Shown here: piece after piece, positions 60,352 to 64,000 of the stretch
Layout: every line of letters starts with the position of its first letter
How positions within the stretch are numbered: the stretch's first letter is position 1
NCBI RefSeq assembly: GCF_036182465.1
Contig: NZ_CP108081.1
Coordinates: forward strand, 744,001 to 808,000
Source: Streptomyces sp. NBC_00258
GTDB lineage: Bacteria; Actinomycetota; Actinomycetes; Streptomycetales; Streptomycetaceae
DNA: 64,000 nt
Direction of reading: 5' to 3'
Notes under the pieces: model-generated
Told to the model about the DNA's origin: nothing
Database searches by the model: none
Seen by the model: only the letters and a program-made list of their open reading frames with translations
Position numbers and translations under genes: made by a program

Positions 60352-61699
60352 TCCGGCCTCCGGGCTCCGCGGGCTCCTCACTCCGGCGCGGTTCGCCGTG
60401 TGAGACGAAGGCCTCCCTCGGGTGCTGCACCGAGACGAGCGAGACGATGTCGCGGCCGTAGAGAACAGCAGTGGCCCACACGGCGAACACACGAGCCTTG
60501 CGTTCCCAACTCGGTATGGCCAGGACGTGATACCCACGGTGCATCAGCCACGCCGGGAACCCCTTGATGACCAGGCCCCGGTACTGGAAGATGCCACGGC
60601 CGAGCCCGAGCGTGGCCACCACGCCCAGACTGCGGTGCACATAGTCCTTGGCCGGTCGGTCGCGCAGGGACGCCAGGACGTTCTTGGCCAGACGCTTGCC
60701 CTGCCGGACGGCGTGCTGGGCGTTGGGCACGGTGCGGGCGCCCGGTCGGCCGGCTGCGAGATCAGGCACCGAGGCATCGTCACCTGCCGCCCAGACGTCG
60801 GGCACCACCTCGGTGTCCTTGGTGACCCGCAGATCCGCCCGTACGGTGAGCAGTCCGCGCTCGTCGACGGGAAGGTCAGTGTGGTTGTGCACGATCGGGT
60901 TGGCGGCGTTGCCAGCCGTCCACACCAGCAGACCCGAGTCGTACTCGGTGCCGTCCGACAGCCGCACGCGTCCGTCCTCGGCCGAGACGAGCTGGGTGTT
61001 CAGGTGCACCCGCGCCCCTCGCTTCTCCAGTGAACGCACCACCCAGGCACCCGGCCGGTCGGTGACCTCAGGCAGGATGCGGTCCCGCGCCTCGACCAGG
61101 TGGAAGGCCGGTTCGTCCGCGTCGATCTCCGGATACTGCTTGAGCAACGCGGTCGCCAGTGCCAGCAGTTCACCGAACCCCTCCACTCCGGAGAATCCGC
61201 CACCGACGACGGTGACGGTGAGCAGCTTGCTGCGTTCGGGCCCGCGCGGCAGGCCGGCCGCGCGGTCGAACGAGGTGAGGAGGCGGTCGCGGATCGCGAC
61301 CGCCTCCTCGACATGCTTCAGTCCGTACGCCTGATCGCTCAGCCCTGGGATCGGGAAGGTCCGTGTGACCGCCCCCGCCGTCACCACCAGCACGTCGTAG
61401 TGCAGGTCGAAGGGCAGCGCGGATTCCGGGCGGACCGTGACCGTGCGCGCGCCGTGGCGGATCTCCGTCACCGAGCCCGCGATCAGACGCGTCCGGTGCA
61501 GGTGCCGTCGGAGCGAGACCGCGGCGTGCCGCGCCTCCACCGAGCCGGCCACGACTTCGGGCAGGAACGGCTGGTACGTCATGTACGGACGGGGGTCGAC
61601 GACGGTGACGCGCGCCTCACCCCGCCGCAGCTTCTTCTCCAGGCTCCAGGCGGTGTAGAAACCCGCGTAGCCGCCGCCCACGATCAAGATCTCACGCAC
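60341..61699 (-). CDS. Type II NADH dehydrogenase-like flavoprotein
   Basis: A 452-residue pyridine nucleotide-disulphide family enzyme of the NDH-2 type. The FAD motif is ILIVGGGYAGFYTAWSLEKK near residue 4, followed by PRPYMTYQPFLPEVVAGSVE near 36. The NADH motif is VTVVGGGFSGVEGFGELLAL near 160 and the second FAD motif is VWAAGDDASVPDL near 300. A C-terminal amphipathic/hydrophobic stretch (KARVFAVWATAVLYGRDIV) can attach it to the membrane. It likely passes electrons from NADH to quinone without pumping protons. The GTG at 61699 follows AGAGGA. Its exact promoter is at 61734-61760. Confidence 0.91.
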   Translation of the reverse strand: MREILIVGGGYAGFYTAWSLEKKLRRGEARVTVVDPRPYMTYQPFLPEVVAGSVEARHAAVSLRRHLHRTRLIAGSVTEIRHGARTVTVRPESALPFDLHYDVLVVTAGAVTRTFPIPGLSDQAYGLKHVEEAVAIRDRLLTSFDRAAGLPRGPERSKLLTVTVVGGGFSGVEGFGELLALATALLKQYPEIDADEPAFHLVEARDRILPEVTDRPGAWVVRSLEKRGARVHLNTQLVSAEDGRVRLSDGTEYDSGLLVWTAGNAANPIVHNHTDLPVDERGLLTVRADLRVTKDTEVVPDVWAAGDDASVPDLAAGRPGARTVPNAQHAVRQGKRLAKNVLASLRDRPAKDYVHRSLGVVATLGLGRGIFQYRGLVIKGFPAWLMHRGYHVLAIPSWERKARVFAVWATAVLYGRDIVSLVSVQHPREAFVSHGEPRRSEEPAEPGGRISA

Positions 61700-61733
61700 G
61701 GTGTCCTCTGTTCCTCTCGGTCTTCACCCTGTA

Positions 61734-61760
61734 GACCGATCGTCGGCACTCGGTGTGACA
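61734..61760 (-). promoter_or_regulatory. ECF41-type promoter for the NDH-2-like gene
   Basis: On the minus strand, TGTCACA (61760-61754), 16 bases, then GGTC (61737-61734). The gene starts at 61699. Confidence 0.82.
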
Positions 61761-61818
61761 TGGTGGCCGGATCGCAGCCGACTACCGTTCGTGGCTTGGC
61801 TCGCGCGGGCTCCAGGTG

Positions 61819-62211
61819 TCAACGCGCCATGTGCGGGCGCTTCTTCACCCTCATGTCCACTTCGTAGACTAGGGACGTGCGGTGGCCGTACTGGATGGTG
61901 TACATCCTCTTGCCACCGAAGACGACCTTGGTGGCGGACGCCGGGAAGTGGTCGGTGGTCAGCCGGGGAGGCGCCGTCGTGACGTAGGCCTGGCCCGTCG
62001 GCACGCTTTACATGCTCAGGGGCGCCTGGGTCGACGGCGACAGTCCCGCCGGGTTCTCGGCGGGATCCGGGTAGCTGGTGCCGTAGACATCCACCGGTTC
62101 GATGCCCGCGGAGCCGACGACGGTCGCGTCGGACGCCGGAACGGTGTCCCTGCCGTGCGGGTTGTGGAACCAGACCTGGCGAGAAGGGTGAATACGCGAT
62201 TTGTCTGTCAT
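61819..62211 (-). pseudogene. Unknown gene interrupted by an in-frame TAA
   Basis: The minus-strand frame from the ATG at 62211 reads as protein (RQVWFHNPHGRDTVPASDAT) to a TAA at 62010-62008. It then continues in the same frame to 61819 with equally protein-like sequence (SATKVVFGGKRMYTIQYGHR). The product would be about 130 residues without the stop, and I do not recognise it. A nonsense mutation in a hypothetical gene is the simplest reading. Two genes that adjoin there by chance, the second with a GTG start at 62004, is possible but lacks a ribosome site. Confidence 0.6.
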
Positions 62212-62583
62212 GTCAAATCCCGCCGTTGAACGAGCCGAACGATGTCTTCGTCACGAGGCGCGGCTTCGTCCCGCCGGGGGCGGTTCCCGCCAGGGGCGGG
62301 CGGTGATCGGCCATGAAGGGCCTGTGCCAGGGGAGTTGCGGTCTCCGGGGTAAGAAAGCCCCGGCATTCACACTGTCTCATGTTGAACGAATCAGACGGG
62401 CGCAGTCGGCACAGTGGCATTTGGGCCAGGCTCCGATCAACGAAATCGGAACTCCTGGCGCCGTCGCCGCGTGCGGCGGCCGATGGGCACGACGAGGACG
62501 GGGATCAGACGGAACGCCAATCCCCGCCGCAAACCGCGAGCCACCAGCCACCAGACAGGGAGGTGTGATCGCCTCAGTGGTCG
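62212..62583. other. Intergenic stretch without a supported gene
   Basis: This 372-base gap lies between the interrupted gene and the hydrolase stop. Short open frames here are arginine- and serine-rich and unlike protein. No ECF41-type promoter, tRNA or clear hairpin was found. Confidence 0.5.
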
Positions 62584-63318
62584 TCAGGCGCCGGCGTGCG
62601 CGCTCCAGTGACCTTCCAGGATCTCGGCGACCTCTGCGGGCCGCTGGAGCGGCGGCCAGTGGTTGCAGTCCATCTCGACCACCTCGGAGGCGTGCAGGGA
62701 GGCGCCGAGCTTGCGCCCGAACTCGATCTGGCACGCGGGGTCGAGTGCTCCCCAGAAGACCAGACAGTGCGCCGATACGGCAGACAGTCCCGGTTCCCAC
62801 TCCGCTCCCATGGTGACCGCGGAGCGGTACAGCTTGAGGATGGAGTCCTTCATCGGCTCGTCCACGCGGCTCGCCATGTCCTTGGCCGGCCCGATGGGTA
62901 CGTCGAAGCCGGCCGCCAGGTCCTCGGCGAACGGCTCCGCACGCAGTTCGCGCATGAAGCGGTTGCCCTCGACCTGGTCCTGCCAGATCTTGGCCAACGG
63001 GTGCCACACGTAGCCGGAGTTGACCGGCCCGTTGCCTCCGGCCCAGGTGCGGACCAGATCGGGGCGCAGATAGGCGACGCGGAGGGTGAGAATGCAGCCC
63101 CAGTCGTGACCGACCAGGTCCACCGGCTCACCGACCCGTTCCAGTCGTTGGATCAGCCAGTCGACGTACTCCTCCTTGGAGGAGCCGAAACCGTTCGGGC
63201 GCGCGGCGCCGAACCCGGGCAGGTCCCAGGCTTCCACATCGGTCCTGCTCAGGTGCTGTCGCACACCGTCCCATACGTGATGTGTGTCAGACACGCCGTG
63301 GATGAGGATGGCAGGCAT
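62584..63318 (-). CDS. Alpha/beta hydrolase, haloalkane dehalogenase/epoxide hydrolase-like
   Basis: A 244-residue alpha/beta hydrolase. PAILIHGVSDTHHVWDGV is near residue 2 and the nucleophile motif is VDLVGHDWGCILTLRVAYL near 74, with Asp (HDWG) instead of Ser as in dehalogenases and epoxide hydrolases. An acidic residue sits in VFWGALDPACQIEFG near 200, and the catalytic His is in EMDCNHWPPLQRP near 228. The cap is short. Substrate unknown. The ATG at 63318 follows AAGAAGGA; an earlier ATG at 63336 is less well placed. No minus-strand ECF41-type site was found before it. Confidence 0.87.
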   Translation of the reverse strand: MPAILIHGVSDTHHVWDGVRQHLSRTDVEAWDLPGFGAARPNGFGSSKEEYVDWLIQRLERVGEPVDLVGHDWGCILTLRVAYLRPDLVRTWAGGNGPVNSGYVWHPLAKIWQDQVEGNRFMRELRAEPFAEDLAAGFDVPIGPAKDMASRVDEPMKDSILKLYRSAVTMGAEWEPGLSAVSAHCLVFWGALDPACQIEFGRKLGASLHASEVVEMDCNHWPPLQRPAEVAEILEGHWSAHAGA

Positions 63319-63477
63319 GAGTGATTCCTTCTTCAAGAGACGGACTGCGCCTCGCGGGTGGAAGAGGTTTCACATCTTGTCACACCGTGTTTTTGCGGTG
63401 CCGCCCTCCAGCGGTCCGCAGGACCGCACATCGGCTGCTGAAGTACGGGCGGGGCTCTCCCCGTAGGCCCAGGCCGA

Positions 63478-63504
63478 TGTCACATGATCCCCGTCTGGCC
63501 GGTC
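63478..63504 (+). promoter_or_regulatory. ECF41-type promoter for the last sigma gene
   Basis: TGTCACA at 63478-63484, 16 bases, GGTC at 63501-63504. The sigma gene starts at 63574, which implies feedback or cascade control within the regulon. Confidence 0.82.
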
Positions 63505-63573
63505 TGCTCTGCAAAGAACGCTACGGCCACGCGGTGGTGGGGCGTGGCAGGGTGCAGGAGGAAAGGACGCCTC

Positions 63574-64000
63574 ATGGGGCACACCGGTGACACAGTGCCG
63601 ATCGCTGATCTGCTCGACGAACGGCGGCACCTGCTGGACGTCGCCTCCTGGATGCTGGGCACCGGTCCCGAGGCCGAGGACGCCGTCACCCATGCCTACC
63701 AGCGGTGGTACGGCCTGACCGACGCCCAGCGGACGAACATCGCCGAACCGCGCACCTGGCTGACCAGAACCACGGGCACCATTTGCCTGGCCCGACTGCC
63801 CCTGCAGAGAGGCTCGTCCGCGGTCGCGGGTGAAGCCGCCACCGAGATCGACCGGGCGCTGACGGAAGAGATCAGCGACGTCCTGCTCGACGCGCTGAAC
63901 ACGCTGTCGCCGGCCGAACGGGCCGTGTTCGTCCTCGACGACGTCTTCGCCGTGCCGCCGCAAACGGTCACGATCGTGGGACAGCCAGCCGACGCAAGCG
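63574..64000 (+). CDS. ECF41-like sigma factor, cut by the window edge
   Basis: The first 142 codons of a sigma factor like the one at 57595. Region 2 is LLDERRHLLDVASWMLGTGP and EAEDAVTHAYQRWYGLTDAQ. AEPRTWLTRTTGTICLARL follows. Region 4 begins LSPAERAVFVLDDVFAVPPQ and then runs off the end, so its helix-turn-helix and C-terminal extension cannot be judged. The ATG at 63574 follows AGGAGGAAAGGA. This is the only ECF gene in the window with an exact copy of the TGTCACA-N16-GGTC promoter, making it a target and possibly an amplifier. Confidence 0.85.
   Translation, partial: MGHTGDTVPIADLLDERRHLLDVASWMLGTGPEAEDAVTHAYQRWYGLTDAQRTNIAEPRTWLTRTTGTICLARLPLQRGSSAVAGEAATEIDRALTEEISDVLLDALNTLSPAERAVFVLDDVFAVPPQTVTIVGQPADAS

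Noticed and set aside
63378..63404. TGTCACA at 63378-63384 as a further promoter
   Set aside because: The bases 16 further on are CCGC, with no GGTC-like element, and the exact site at 63478 already serves the downstream gene.
1..64000. CRISPR arrays, tRNA or rRNA genes, plasmid origin
   Set aside because: No regularly spaced direct repeats of CRISPR type, no cloverleaf-like or rRNA-like segments and no replication genes were recognised by reading.

Overview
The window is high-GC DNA with GTG and TTG starts, actinobacterial families (WhiB, three large LAL-type LuxR regulators, LtrA, an Ohr/OsmC pair, an actinobacterial-type cytochrome b) and many ECF sigma factors. This points to a Streptomyces or close relative, in an accessory rather than a core part of the chromosome. 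About 50 protein genes can be supported, most in short operons.

The main result is regulatory. Sixteen sites match TGTCACA, exactly 16 bases, then GGTC (usually preceded by CC). Ten more match with one changed base, and two are weaker. All lie just upstream of a gene and point toward it. Equal-base arithmetic predicts about 0.03 exact matches in 64 kb on both strands. The element resembles the promoter I recall for group ECF41 (SigJ-type) sigma factors, TGTCACA-N16-CGTC. The window encodes five ECF sigma factors, several with the SnoaL-like C-terminal extension of that group. It also holds the expected ECF41 companions: carboxymuconolactone decarboxylase, oxidoreductases and NmrA-type epimerases. 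I read the window as one large ECF41 regulon island.

Layout: 1-3312 holds an LtrA-like membrane protein and a ferritin-like VioB-domain protein. 3631-5127 is an IS110-family insertion sequence with a probable bridge RNA. 5238-10344 has ilvC, a sugar transporter, a DyP peroxidase and an NmrA operon. 10359-13978 contains a dead serine hydrolase gene, a GNAT, a damaged SDR gene and a truncated ECF sigma factor. 14161-29505 carries the LAL regulators with a flavoprotein, HxlR/nitroreductase, XRE/monooxygenase, aldehyde dehydrogenase and an OsmC protein. 29602-35889 has hydrolases, a DUF427 protein, an AhpD-like protein, an exporter and two cupins. 36167-40964 is an operon with an NmrA protein, pyruvate dehydrogenase E1 and an E2 lacking a recognisable subunit-binding domain. 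41017-46503 has a GNAT, a secreted hydrolase, an orphan cytochrome b, a hydroxyacid dehydrogenase and a methyltransferase. 46628-50396 is an operon of a ferredoxin reductase-like protein, an acid-adenylating enzyme and an acyl reductase. 50405-64000 has ECF sigma factors, Ohr, a 7Fe ferredoxin, a fumarate reductase-like flavoprotein, a WhiB protein, a secreted cupin, coiled-coil proteins, a type II NADH dehydrogenase-like protein, a damaged gene and a sigma factor running off the edge.

As a working hypothesis, the ECF41 sigma factor(s) switch on a dispersed redox programme. It would combine peroxide defence (DyP, Ohr, OsmC, AhpD-like), flavin and iron-sulfur electron carriers, an orphan cytochrome b and an alternative pyruvate dehydrogenase. 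No tRNA, rRNA or CRISPR array was seen.
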